Shown: piece by piece, positions 46,261-55,226 of the stretch
Numbering within the stretch: position 1 is the stretch's first letter
How the letters are laid out: every line of letters begins with the position of its first letter
Source: Paracoccus sediminis
GTDB lineage: Bacteria > Pseudomonadota > Alphaproteobacteria > Rhodobacterales > Rhodobacteraceae
Reading direction: 5' to 3'
Length of the DNA: 64,000 nt
NCBI RefSeq assembly: GCF_900188295.1
Contig: NZ_FZNM01000013.1
Coordinates: 1-64,000, forward strand
Made by a program: the position numbers and the translations under genes
The notes under the pieces: generated by a model
Told to the model about the DNA's origin: nothing
Seen by the model: only the letters and a program-made list of their open reading frames with translations
Databases searched by the model: none

Positions 46261-48807
46261 CTACACGATGTAGACGAGTTCCTTCACGTCGAAGCGGTCC
46301 CTATCGACGATCCGGTGCAGGCCCTCGGCATAGCCTGCGCGTATCCATGTGCCGTCTGACCGGTAGGTCCAGAAGACGTTGCGATACTCGCGGTGCTGCA
46401 CGCGGATTTTCTCCACGTTGCGATCCGATTGCAGCCGCCCCGTTTCGCCGTCGTCCTTGATCTCCACCAGCGTAATCGCGTCCGGGGTAGTGCGCCCGCT
46501 GACACCCACCACGAAGTCGGGGAAGAAGCGGTGCCCGGAAGGCAGGATCAAGCGCGTGGCCCAGGTCTCGTTCTCCGGGTTGCGCATCCACCATTTCACT
46601 GTGCCGGTGCGGTCCGCGTCGAGGAACGCGGCGAAGTCCTGTTCCTCCTTGTTCAGGCGATGCGGGAACACCCCATAAGCGGACTTCTCGGCTGCGCTCA
46701 GCCCGTCAGGTCCGAAATACTGGTCCGGGACGGGTTCGCTGGTGTCGGTGCGCACGTTGCGGGACTGCGCGGTCTTGATCGCCTCTTTCAGCTTCTCGGG
46801 TTCCATCATCCCGGCAAGGTCGATGGCGCGGCGCAGGTCGCGTTCGTCGGCTTCGATGCCCTTTTCGTCCACGATGCCGCGCAATTCTTCCACCAGCGCG
46901 CGCTTCAACAGGCGCGGGTCGATGGAGTCGTTGAAGTTGAAGGCCAGTTGCGCCTTCTCCGCCACCCGCGCGTTGGACAGGCGCAGGCGCAGGTCCACCG
47001 TCTCCTGCAACTCCGCAGCGAACATGTCGCGCAGGTCCAGATGCGCCTTCGTCAGGCGACGTTGCAGCAGGCCCGTCACATCGGCAGCGCGGCAGAACTC
47101 GCGCGCAATGTCGCCCACAAGGTCGTTCAGCTTCGACGGGTCGGGCGGCAGTTCCCGGATCAGCGCCTTGGGCAGGTCCAAGTCCTGCCGCAGGGGATAG
47201 GGTCGGAAGTTCGGCTTGGCGGGTTGCGCTCCGGTATCCGGCTTGGGGGCTTCGGGCAGGTCTCCGAACAGCGGCGTCTCGCTCATGTGCCGCCATGTCT
47301 CGCCCGCGACAATCGCTCGGTCCTGTTCGGCTTCGGGCATGTTCTGCACGTCTGGGCGCACGACGCCTTGGTCGATCAAATCCGACAGGCGTTGCTGGCG
47401 TTCGTCCGCCGTCTGCGGCGGCTTCGGCGTGAAGGTCGGTTTGGGCTGCGCGTCCGCCATGCCGGTTGGCGTATCGGGGTTGCCGAACTCGAACATGTCC
47501 AGATTGTCGGTTATCAGTTCGATGCTCTCGCGCACCGCCTTCAACTCGTCCACCGCCGCCTGTAGGCCCGTCTGCATCTCGGGGTCGGTCAGCAGGACGT
47601 AGCCGCTGTCCAGAAGCGCATCCTGCCCGTGGATGGGGCGCACGGACGGGTGCACGCGCATGATCCGGCCCACGATCTGCAAGCCGAAGTCCCGCCCCCG
47701 GTTCGGGCGCACCGAAACCAGCGTCCATGCGCGGGGCGCGTCGAAGCCGGTCGCCACCGCCACCTTGAAGATCAGCACATGCTTGTCGGGGTCGTAGGCG
47801 AGGCTGTGGAAATCCGGGTCGGGCTCGCCCGACGTGTGCGTGGCGATGGCCGCGTCATCCACGCCGATCTCCACCAGCTTGTCGCGCACCCGCTTCACCG
47901 GGTCTTCCCCGCCCTTGGCCTGGTCCTCCACCTGCACCAGCATCAGGGGCGACACCGCCAGCCCGCGTTCGGCCAGCCGGGCGCGCACCCGGCAGTGCTG
48001 CGTCCACCCGGCCTGAAGCGTGGCCTGTTCGTGGTCGATCAGGTCGCGGTCGCCATCCTTGAAGCGGATCACGCCCAGCTTCAGCCCCACCTTGTTCAGC
48101 CCCGCTTCCACCACCTCGGAACGGGGCACGACAACGCGGCTGGCCACCTCGATACCGGCGGTGCGCTCGAAGGCGTCCAGCTTGTCGTCGTTCGGCGTGG
48201 CGGTGGCGAGGATCGTGAAGTCCGGGCGGATATGCTCAAGGTAGAAGTCCGCAGCGACCTTGGCGGACGCGCCGAAGTTCAGGTGCGCCTCGTCGATCAC
48301 CACGCCGACGAAGAAGCCCGCATCGCGCAGGGCCGCAATCATGTCGTCGAAGGACAGCGCGGCCTCGGAGGTGCGGCGCACCTTGCGGGCGTCCTTGTTG
48401 CTGGCGGCGACGGTGGCCCATGTCTGGATGAACACGTCCCCGTCGCGGGTGCCCGTGGGTTCGCGGTCCTTGGCCACGTCGCGGATGCGCAGCCCCCCGC
48501 ATTGCTCCACCAGCGCCTCGCGCGTCTGCGTTACAAGGCCCGCATAGGGGGCGAACCACAGCCACACCACGGGCCGCGACAGCCCGCCCCGCAGCCCTTC
48601 CAGCACCCGGCCCAGCACCAGCGTCTTGCCCGAGCCCGTGGGGCTTTGCAGCAGCGTCACGCCGCTTTTCAGGGCGATGGCCTGCCGGTGCGCCGGGTCG
48701 CGGTCGTGCAACTCGGCCACCTTGCGGATCACGCCCGACAGCGCGTCCACCGCGCGGGTCTGATAGGCGGCGAGCGACAGGCGCAGGGGCTTCGCGGGCG
48801 CGTTCAT
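46261..48807 (-). CDS. res: Type III restriction enzyme, Res subunit
   Basis: Res is the ATP-dependent translocase and nuclease of a type III restriction-modification system. The 848-residue protein has a superfamily 2 helicase core: Walker A SPTGSGKT at residues 55-62, DEAH-type VVIDEAHLNFG near residue 165, an ATATPND segment and the late motif QIVGRIMRVH. The C-terminal endonuclease domain shows FPDFVVG followed by LVEIKDD, a PD-(D/E)xK nuclease signature. The ATG overlaps the mod stop (ATGA), so the complex is made in fixed order. All major motifs are intact, so the system is probably active. Confidence 0.94.
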   Translation of the reverse strand: MNAPAKPLRLSLAAYQTRAVDALSGVIRKVAELHDRDPAHRQAIALKSGVTLLQSPTGSGKTLVLGRVLEGLRGGLSRPVVWLWFAPYAGLVTQTREALVEQCGGLRIRDVAKDREPTGTRDGDVFIQTWATVAASNKDARKVRRTSEAALSFDDMIAALRDAGFFVGVVIDEAHLNFGASAKVAADFYLEHIRPDFTILATATPNDDKLDAFERTAGIEVASRVVVPRSEVVEAGLNKVGLKLGVIRFKDGDRDLIDHEQATLQAGWTQHCRVRARLAERGLAVSPLMLVQVEDQAKGGEDPVKRVRDKLVEIGVDDAAIATHTSGEPDPDFHSLAYDPDKHVLIFKVAVATGFDAPRAWTLVSVRPNRGRDFGLQIVGRIMRVHPSVRPIHGQDALLDSGYVLLTDPEMQTGLQAAVDELKAVRESIELITDNLDMFEFGNPDTPTGMADAQPKPTFTPKPPQTADERQQRLSDLIDQGVVRPDVQNMPEAEQDRAIVAGETWRHMSETPLFGDLPEAPKPDTGAQPAKPNFRPYPLRQDLDLPKALIRELPPDPSKLNDLVGDIAREFCRAADVTGLLQRRLTKAHLDLRDMFAAELQETVDLRLRLSNARVAEKAQLAFNFNDSIDPRLLKRALVEELRGIVDEKGIEADERDLRRAIDLAGMMEPEKLKEAIKTAQSRNVRTDTSEPVPDQYFGPDGLSAAEKSAYGVFPHRLNKEEQDFAAFLDADRTGTVKWWMRNPENETWATRLILPSGHRFFPDFVVGVSGRTTPDAITLVEIKDDGETGRLQSDRNVEKIRVQHREYRNVFWTYRSDGTWIRAGYAEGLHRIVDRDRFDVKELVYIV

Positions 48808-50621
48808 TGCTGGAACCGTTTCACCAGCGTGTCGCGGACAGGCCGGATATCGACATGGGTTCCGTCGAGGTGTTGGGCGATCTGGCCCGGAGCCCAGGCA
48901 TAGACGAACAGGTTCTGCCGGTCGCGGCCCCGCAGCCAGTCCAGCAGCGCGGGGTCGAAGCGGTCCACCAGCACCAGCGCCACGCCCTCGCCCTCGTGCA
49001 GGTTCCACGGGCGGGCGGGGTCGTAGCGCGTCAGGGGCAGGTCGTGCATGGCCTCAAGCGCCGTCCATGCGTCGGCGGGCGTCAGGTCGTAGTCGAGGTC
49101 TTCGAAGGCGATTTCGTGGGTGCGCAGATAGGCGAAGCCTGCGGCGAGGTCGGCGTATTTCGGGTCTTCGCTGGCGTTCAGGCGGCGGATGCGTTCCGCC
49201 GTCACGTCGCGGCACAGGTTCTTGTCCGGGTCGTCCTCGGTCGTCTCGGTGGACGACACCATGATGAAGCGGCGATTGCCCCCGTCCTCGGCGTTCAGTT
49301 CCATCACCGCCTGCGCCGTGGTGGCGGAGCCTGCGAAGAAATCCAGCACCAGATCGTCCGGGCCGGTGGACTGGCGCACCAGTTCGCGGATCAGGGACAC
49401 CGGCTTGGCGTAGTTGAAGGCTTTCTCCCCATACACGGACTTAATCGTCTTCGCTGCTTCCATGTTTGTGCCAGCTACGATCTCATTGAAGTCACCTTCT
49501 GGAATTGATTCTTTTTCAAAGTTTGGCGTAATCCAACTTGAAAGAGGCTGCGTTGGTGCCTTTAGTTCCTTCTTGTATCTCTTGAGTGACGGCGTTCCAA
49601 AGCCGACTTTTTTTCCAACCCAGAAATCGAGGTTTGGCGTGTCTTCTCGTAGGAAGCGCGCGTTGCCACTTGACGGCACATCCCCGGACCGAATGGCTTC
49701 TTGAAGTTCGCTGAGCGTTTGCCAGACGACTACGCGCTGCTCCTTCGGAAAATGGATGTATCCGTCTGCGATGAATTCTTCCATGTATCGTGTTCTAATG
49801 GCCTTCTTTTCATCACCGAAAATTTTGGAGGAATAACGCCAAACGCTATCGGGGTTGCAGGGATACCAAATTTCTGTGGATGAATCGTGCAGGGGATAAT
49901 AAGTGTTTGGTCGTTCAAGCCGGTTGTGCGCTTTTGTTAAGTCCCCTCCGGTCCTGTAGAAGTCTTTTTTTGCCTCATCCCAGTGCCGATAAAGTTCGAA
50001 GGTCTTTTCAGTTCCAGAAAACCGGAAATTTGGTTTTGCAAACGATAGAACATGCTCGTGGTTATCCGACAGAAATGCGCCCTTGGTATCATTGCCGCCT
50101 GTCCGGGTTCTCCAAACAAAAGAGCCGATCTTCATGCCCGGCAACACTTCATCCAATAGCATTTCCATCTTTGCTCGCTGGTCGTCATTGACCGACACCA
50201 GCAGCACCCCGTCTTCGGCCAGCAAGTCCCGCGCCAGCGTCAGGCGGCGATACAGGAACTCGAGCCATGTGGACTGGCGGAACCGGTCCTCGGGGTTCAT
50301 GTAGCGGTCGTTGTAGACCCAATCCTTGTTGCCGGTGTTGTAGGGCGGGTCGATGTAGATGCACTTCACCCGGCCCGCATGGGTCATCCGCAGCCAGCGC
50401 AGCGCGTCGAAGTTGTCGCCCTCGATCACCAGATTGTCCCACGGCGCGGGCTTGTCCGACAACTCGGGCACGATCCGGCAGGCGACGAAGTTCGCATCCA
50501 CCGCGCGGTCGGCCTCGATCTCGTCCCGCTCCCACACCAGCCCCAGCTTCTTGGTCCGGTCGCGCTTTTCCAGCAGTTCGACAAGTTGCGCGTGGGTAAG
50601 ATCGTCGTATTTCCCGGCCAT
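48804..50621 (-). CDS. mod: Type III adenine DNA methyltransferase, Mod subunit
   Basis: Mod recognises the target sequence and methylates adenine, protecting DNA and guiding Res. The 605-residue protein is a beta-class N6-adenine methyltransferase: DPPYNTG at residues 91-97 comes first and the AdoMet-binding LDFFAGSATTAQAV near residue 425 comes second. The region between (about residues 170-395, positions 49430-50110) is the target-recognition domain; its DNA is visibly richer in A/T than the flanks. ATG 50621 was chosen because the Mod family begins near MAGKYDDLT. It lies third in an operon after helicase and HNH genes. Confidence 0.94.
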   Translation of the reverse strand: MAGKYDDLTHAQLVELLEKRDRTKKLGLVWERDEIEADRAVDANFVACRIVPELSDKPAPWDNLVIEGDNFDALRWLRMTHAGRVKCIYIDPPYNTGNKDWVYNDRYMNPEDRFRQSTWLEFLYRRLTLARDLLAEDGVLLVSVNDDQRAKMEMLLDEVLPGMKIGSFVWRTRTGGNDTKGAFLSDNHEHVLSFAKPNFRFSGTEKTFELYRHWDEAKKDFYRTGGDLTKAHNRLERPNTYYPLHDSSTEIWYPCNPDSVWRYSSKIFGDEKKAIRTRYMEEFIADGYIHFPKEQRVVVWQTLSELQEAIRSGDVPSSGNARFLREDTPNLDFWVGKKVGFGTPSLKRYKKELKAPTQPLSSWITPNFEKESIPEGDFNEIVAGTNMEAAKTIKSVYGEKAFNYAKPVSLIRELVRQSTGPDDLVLDFFAGSATTAQAVMELNAEDGGNRRFIMVSSTETTEDDPDKNLCRDVTAERIRRLNASEDPKYADLAAGFAYLRTHEIAFEDLDYDLTPADAWTALEAMHDLPLTRYDPARPWNLHEGEGVALVLVDRFDPALLDWLRGRDRQNLFVYAWAPGQIAQHLDGTHVDIRPVRDTLVKRFQQ

Positions 50622-50761
50622 CGAAGTCTTTCTGGTTGTTCGTCTTTTCGTGCAGCCTATCGTCTGCGCCGCCCGAACGAAAGCGGTCATGCCGCCCGCG
50701 TGCGCATCGAAAACAGACAGATAGCGGGGCCGCGCATGGCCACGGGGAATGCGGGCGAGGC

Positions 50762-51241
50762 TTACGCCCCGCCCTTCATCCGGTTGTCCCGCTTCCAAAG
50801 GGGTTGCAGGTTCGTGTAGTGGCACAGCCGTGTGAGGTCTTCGACCGTGCGGCCCGCCGACAGGGGCGTGATGTGGTCCACCTCCCACTGCCCGTATTTC
50901 TCCCACGCCATGCCCTCGGTGAACTTGGCCGCGATGTGCCGTTTCAGCGTGACGGGGCCGCAGCCCAAGGCGCGGGCCGGGCTGGCCCGCCCCCGCAACG
51001 CCTGCCCCGCGCGCCGCTGGACGGAACGATACAGCCGGAAGGTCGGATCGGTCGCGGCCCTGAGCCGTTCCCGCTCGCGCGCCTTCTCGGCGTTGCAGGC
51101 GACGCACTGGCGGTTGCTGACGAAGCGTTCGGCCCTGTGCCCGGCCTTGCAGGGACGCCCCGTCCAGAAACGAGAAAGGCCGCGCTGGGCGGCCTCGTCT
51201 CGGGTGATCGGCTGGCGGGGTTCGGTCACAGGGTCACGCAT
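50762..51241 (-). CDS. HNH endonuclease-like protein
   Basis: The 159-residue protein has an N-terminal zinc-finger-like region (CKAGHRAERFV with CVACNAEKARERER) and a C-terminal HNH nuclease motif, WEVDHITPLSAGR with LCHYTNLQPLWKRDNRMKG giving the His-Asn-His residues. Such proteins occur in phages and islands as packaging or homing nucleases and sometimes in defence systems. The gene overlaps the end of the helicase gene by 16 nt and lies 140 nt before mod. This suggests transcription helicase-HNH-mod-res. A defence role is an inference from the neighbours. Confidence 0.8.
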   Translation of the reverse strand: MRDPVTEPRQPITRDEAAQRGLSRFWTGRPCKAGHRAERFVSNRQCVACNAEKARERERLRAATDPTFRLYRSVQRRAGQALRGRASPARALGCGPVTLKRHIAAKFTEGMAWEKYGQWEVDHITPLSAGRTVEDLTRLCHYTNLQPLWKRDNRMKGGA

Positions 51242-53121
51242 CCGAACCTCTCGGTCTGGAACGTCACCGGGTCGAAGCGCAGCGCGGGTTTGGCCTTGCG
51301 GCCCTCGCCCGGAACGAACCGCCAGCCGAGCGGGTGAAGCGGCCTGCACTGCTTGGACTGGAACGCCCGCTTGAGCGCCTTGCCCGCAATGCCGGTGCTG
51401 TCCGCGATGCTGTCCGCCGTCAGCATGATCGGTTCGCGGGGCTGCATGGCCTGCGTCAGCACAGACGCCAGCCGCTTGGGTCCGGTGTTCTGCGCGTCCG
51501 CGTCGTCGATGAACGCAGGCGGCGGCGCATCGGGGAACAGGGCCGGGTAGCTTTCGAGGAACAGCGCCCGGTCCATGCTGGTGAACAGCCGCATGGGGCT
51601 CGCCACGCCCGCCGCGTCGAGTTGGCGGATACGGCCCCGGCACGCCATCTGCTTGAATTGCCTCAGCCGGTGCGCCTTGCACACTGCGTCCACAGGTCCG
51701 GTGCATTGCGCCCCGTTCGCCTGCCTCAGATCGTCATGCGTCGCGACCTTGCCCCGATTGGCGAGGCTCTGTGCGAGGTAGATGTGGCGGGGCTTGTGGA
51801 ACTCCGAGAACAGGAACACCGCGCCGCAGTTGCGATAGGCGTTCGACCCAACCCCCATGCCCCAGGTCGCAACCATGACGGTGCGGCCCGGTATTGGGTT
51901 GCCGGTGTCGAGTTCCGCCGCGACCTTCTTGGGCAAGACGATCAGGACGGTTTCGTCCTTGGCGGTGTTCGCCTTCACAGTCGCCTTGATCCACTGGACA
52001 TAGGCCCGGATCGTCTCGGCTGACGCGGCCCGGCTGGCGATACGGTCGAACCCCGCCGGTTCCTGAATGTGGGTCAGACTCAGGTTGCGATAGCTGACCT
52101 GCGGCCCGCTGTAGCGGCGGAAGTCATGCCCGGCCTGCACCTGCGGCGCGAAGTCCGCCGTGGCGTCGAGGATCACCAGTCCCGGATGCGGGCGGAAGCG
52201 ATCATCGTAGGCGACCAGCATCATGTGCCCGTCCGCCTGCCCGGCGGTCTTCGCTTTGCTGCGGAACAGGAAGCACCGCCCGGTGCCGGTCGCGGACAAC
52301 ACCGCCAGTGCCCTGTGCAGCGTGGCCATGTCGCGGGCGTCGCTGAGCCGGGTCAGGTCGATCCGTTTCAGCGCGGCTTGGTCATCCGGGGAAAGCAGGG
52401 TCGCGGTCTTGAACCGGGAATTGCCGTCCCCGCATCTATCCCTGAACGCATTGGCCGCGTTCCGAACCAACGTGGCGAGGTCGCGATACTCGGGAACCCT
52501 ATGGAGTTCGTCCGCCAGTTCGTCGAGGTCGGCAGGCCCGGCTTCCACCGTCGCCACGGTATCCGGGAACTCGTCCAGAAAGACGTTGCTGCGCGGTGCG
52601 CCGTTGAACCGCCGCACGCCGAAGTCGGATTTGTGCTCGCCCTCCTTGATCCAAAGTTCATGGGTGCAAACGACAACCCGATGTTGTGTGAGATCGGCGC
52701 GGCGACTGACGCCCCGCATCTGGACGTGCTCAAGGATAGCCGCGCCGTGCTGCTGAGCTGCATCCTCGCTTTCGTGGGCTGATGTGTGGATCCTCACAGC
52801 AACGGGCGGAAGCAGCTTGGCGAAGTCATCGAAGACCTTCTGCGCCTCGTCGATGGTCGGGACGACATAGGCGGCGGAATAGTCGCTGAGCGTGGCGACG
52901 CTCGCGGCGATCAGGGCGACACAGAAAGTGGTCTTGCCGGTGCCGGTGCCGGAATTGACCAAGTGCGGGGTTGTCGTCCCCGTATTGGCCATCACGTCCT
53001 TGAATGCGGCCTGTGCAGCCTGAAAGAGTGCGGTGTTGCATTGAATATCGAAGTCATCGTTCTTTCCCGTGATTTCGTGCTGTATCGTGCAAGCGTGGTG
53101 GAATATTTCATCATTCATCAT
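51226..53121 (-). CDS. Superfamily 2 helicase-like ATPase of the island
   Basis: The 631-residue protein has Walker A NSGTGTGKTTF at about residues 55-65 and a Walker B-like NVFLDEFPD near residue 185, together with VVVCTHELWI, giving a DEAD-like helicase N-terminal half. The middle contains IVLPKKVAAEL and VMVATWGMGVGSNAYRN, which resemble the second RecA-like lobe; the end (ADSIADSTGIAGKALKRAF) looks like a helix-turn-helix. I cannot assign it to a named family. It precedes the HNH nuclease and the type III system in one apparent operon. GGAGAG lies before ATG 53121. An intrinsic terminator ends 22 nt upstream of the start. Confidence 0.7.
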   Translation of the reverse strand: MMNDEIFHHACTIQHEITGKNDDFDIQCNTALFQAAQAAFKDVMANTGTTTPHLVNSGTGTGKTTFCVALIAASVATLSDYSAAYVVPTIDEAQKVFDDFAKLLPPVAVRIHTSAHESEDAAQQHGAAILEHVQMRGVSRRADLTQHRVVVCTHELWIKEGEHKSDFGVRRFNGAPRSNVFLDEFPDTVATVEAGPADLDELADELHRVPEYRDLATLVRNAANAFRDRCGDGNSRFKTATLLSPDDQAALKRIDLTRLSDARDMATLHRALAVLSATGTGRCFLFRSKAKTAGQADGHMMLVAYDDRFRPHPGLVILDATADFAPQVQAGHDFRRYSGPQVSYRNLSLTHIQEPAGFDRIASRAASAETIRAYVQWIKATVKANTAKDETVLIVLPKKVAAELDTGNPIPGRTVMVATWGMGVGSNAYRNCGAVFLFSEFHKPRHIYLAQSLANRGKVATHDDLRQANGAQCTGPVDAVCKAHRLRQFKQMACRGRIRQLDAAGVASPMRLFTSMDRALFLESYPALFPDAPPPAFIDDADAQNTGPKRLASVLTQAMQPREPIMLTADSIADSTGIAGKALKRAFQSKQCRPLHPLGWRFVPGEGRKAKPALRFDPVTFQTERFGCVTL

Positions 53122-53137
53122 TCGTCTCTCCACGAAC

Positions 53138-53159
53138 AAAAAACCCGCCTTGCGGCGGG
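53138..53159 (-). terminator. Intrinsic terminator just upstream of the helicase gene
   Basis: On the minus strand CCCGCC-GCAA-GGCGGG is followed by TTTTTTG, a textbook intrinsic terminator. The T-tract ends about 17 nt before the helicase start codon, so no separate promoter fits between them. It may stop transcripts arriving from the integrase side or act as an attenuator. Confidence 0.8.
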
Positions 53160-53310
53160 GTGTGTGTGCTTCATCGGGTGAATTTGATCGGCGTATTTTT
53201 CTAGGGATATCCCAAAGGAAAATGCGCCGGTTGAACGCTCAGGGGGGTGCCGAGCATGGTCGTTCTGTCGGCGGAACAGGGGGCGGGGAGGGTCACAGGG
53301 ATCGCGGCAT

Positions 53311-53538
53311 TGTCTATATGTCTGGAACTGACAGCCATCGCTTCTGTCTATATGGCAGGAGGTCAGGAAAATTCCGTCTTGTCATAGGCTTATACTAAAG
53401 CCGCATCGCGGCCCCGCCGAGGGTGGTTCGACGATGGTCCAGCACCCTACGCCGGGCGAACCGTGACCGTCCCGCTTCGCAAAGCATCGCCGTGCCGGGG
53501 CCTCGTGACGTTCGGGCCTGCGCCTCATTGTCTATATG
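53311..53538. repeat. Three direct repeats TGTCTATATG in a 745-nt non-coding stretch
   Basis: Identical 10-mers lie at 53311-53320, 53345-53354 and 53529-53538; the first and third extend to ATTGTCTATATG. The stretch 53122-53866 between the helicase and integrase genes has no credible coding frame on either strand. Besides these repeats it holds the terminator at 53138-53159. The repeats may be regulator, replication or excision-related binding sites. Confidence 0.6.
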
Positions 53539-53866
53539 TGGGTAGGTGAGATTTCTATTTTATTTCAGTGTTTTGTTTGGACCTTCCAAGCTGACCGTGA
53601 GCAGCCCCGAATGATGGCGTTACCCGCAATGCTGGCCTGCAACTTTCCGAAAGGAGTTCACCCGAACGCGCTTGCCTTCGCATCCGGGCTGATTTTCAAG
53701 CGATCAACGAACAGAGAACTTCAAAGACGTTATTGATCTACTCCATCACTGCACTTGAGCAACGCATGTCCACAGTGATGCGATGAAGCGAAGTTAAACC
53801 TGCGCAACCCGATATCGCAATACATAAGGGCACAAGGACGTGACATTGCTCCGCGCTGGAACGCCA

Positions 53867-54895
53867 TCATGCCGCTACGCTTTTGATGCCATTGAACTTC
53901 GCCACGATATCTTCGGCGCGCAGGTGAGTGTAGCGGAACAACATCCGGGGATCGCGATGCCCGCTAATCAACGCCACTTCCGGGATGGACAAGCCCATCT
54001 CGAAAAACCGGCTGACGGCTTCGTGCCGCAGATCATGGAACCGCAGGTCCGCAATGTCGGGGCATGGCTTCGCGGCGATGCGCTTGCACCGTTCCCAGCA
54101 CAGCCGGAAGGCGTTAGCGGAAACCGGGAAGACCAGACTGTTCCCCGTGTCGCGGTGCGCCTTGCGTTCGCGCAGCAGGTCCGCAGCCCGGTTCGTGAGC
54201 GGGATGCGCCGGGCGTGCCCGTTCTTGGTCTTGCGGATCAGCAGCGTGGTCATGTCGGGCGAGATATCGGCCCACCGGATGCTGAGCAGTTCGCCGCGTC
54301 GCATCCCGGTCTCGACAGCAAGCAGGATGCCCGCCCGCAGCCAGTCGTTGCGGTTCCCCTCGCAGGCCGCAAGCAGCGCATCAAGTTCGCCAGACGCCAA
54401 GCGGCGTTCTCGTGCGTCCGGGGCTTTGGGCTTACGCACCTTGGCCACCGGGTTCTCGGGCAGCGGCACGTCCCATTCCAGCCGGGCCACCTCGAAGACA
54501 GCGCGCAGCAAGCCAAGATCGCGGATCACGGTTCCGGGGCTGACCTTGCGCAGCCGTTCGTCCCTGTAGCGGCTGAACACCTGCGGCGTGGCCTTGGACA
54601 GCGGCTTGTCGGCCCATGTCTCGCGCAGGAAGCCGTCGATCCGCTTGTTCTCCGATCCGTGCCCGCGCTTCGCAGGCGTGACCTCGTTGCGGTAGCGGGT
54701 GAGCAAGTCGCGCAGTGTGGTGCGTTCCAGCACGCGCAGATCGACGGCGAAGACTGTTGCGTCCAGTTCCGCTTCCGTCTGCCGCGCCCATTGCATCGCG
54801 TCGCGCTTGGACAAGAAGGATTTGGTGCGGGGCGTATGCCCGTTGCGGCGCACCTGCGCCTGCCATTTCCCGTTCCGATTCCTGATGGTGGCCAT
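53867..54895 (-). CDS. Tyrosine recombinase (integrase) of the type III R-M island
   Basis: The 342-residue integrase has a short N-terminal Arm-like domain (MATIRNRNGKWQAQVRR), a SAM-like core-binding domain at about 65-150 and a complete catalytic domain. The first catalytic Arg is in ETGMRRGELL, the HxxR box in FHDLRHEAVS, the second His in SGHRDP and the nucleophile in FRYTHLRAED. The gene lies 106 nt from the right tRNA-Arg fragment and its start is 17 nt from the right arm-type repeat, so it is the natural enzyme for mobilising 45952-55048. All catalytic residues are present, unlike the integrase at 3332. Confidence 0.93.
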   Translation of the reverse strand: MATIRNRNGKWQAQVRRNGHTPRTKSFLSKRDAMQWARQTEAELDATVFAVDLRVLERTTLRDLLTRYRNEVTPAKRGHGSENKRIDGFLRETWADKPLSKATPQVFSRYRDERLRKVSPGTVIRDLGLLRAVFEVARLEWDVPLPENPVAKVRKPKAPDARERRLASGELDALLAACEGNRNDWLRAGILLAVETGMRRGELLSIRWADISPDMTTLLIRKTKNGHARRIPLTNRAADLLRERKAHRDTGNSLVFPVSANAFRLCWERCKRIAAKPCPDIADLRFHDLRHEAVSRFFEMGLSIPEVALISGHRDPRMLFRYTHLRAEDIVAKFNGIKSVAA

Positions 54896-54911
54896 GTCGA
54901 AAACCCCGTTG

Positions 54912-54931
54912 CTGTGACCAGAGCGTGACAG
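54912..54931. repeat. Arm-type composite repeat at right end of island
   Basis: TGTGACC-N5-GTGACAGG here is identical in both parts and spacing to 46159-46178, in the same orientation. It lies between the integrase start and the tRNA-Arg fragment. Overlap with the integrase promoter region suggests that integrase binding may also control its own expression. The whole gap 54896-55226 holds no gene; it contains this site and the tRNA fragment. Confidence 0.6.
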
Positions 54932-55001
54932 GCTGGTTTTCGGGGGTTTTTCGGAGTCACCCTGACGCGGCCTAAGCCGTTGTCATTCAGGGGTTTTTGG
55001 G

Positions 55002-55048
55002 TGGCGCACCCGACAGGATTCGAACCTGTGACCTCTGCCTTCGGAGGG
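55002..55048 (-). repeat. 3' half of tRNA-Arg(CCG), second attachment-site remnant
   Basis: The minus strand reads CCCTCCGAAGGCAGAGG, a variable loop, a T arm ACAGG-TTCGAAT-CCTGT and CGGGTGC-GCCA. It matches the fragment at 45952-46001 in the anticodon loop and 3' anticodon stem and at the acceptor end, but differs in the T stem. Homology stops in the anticodon loop, where the crossover would occur. It separates the R-M island from the next integrase gene. Confidence 0.85.
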
Positions 55049-55226
55049 ATTACGACTAGCTCCGTCGATTACCGAAAGGGGCACGCCATGATGCGCTATG
55101 TTACTGTAAATAAAAAGGAATTTGATTTCCTTCGCCGACAAGCCTATCCTTCTGTTCGCCACGGTTTTCGCCCTGCTGCTTACGTGGTGCTTACGCGGGT
55201 TTTCGGGCATGTGACGGAGGAAGTCC

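Noticed and set aside
53536..53736. A 66-codon + strand frame between the helicase and integrase genes
   Set aside because: It overlaps one of the direct repeats, has no ribosome-binding site and no recognisable sequence pattern.
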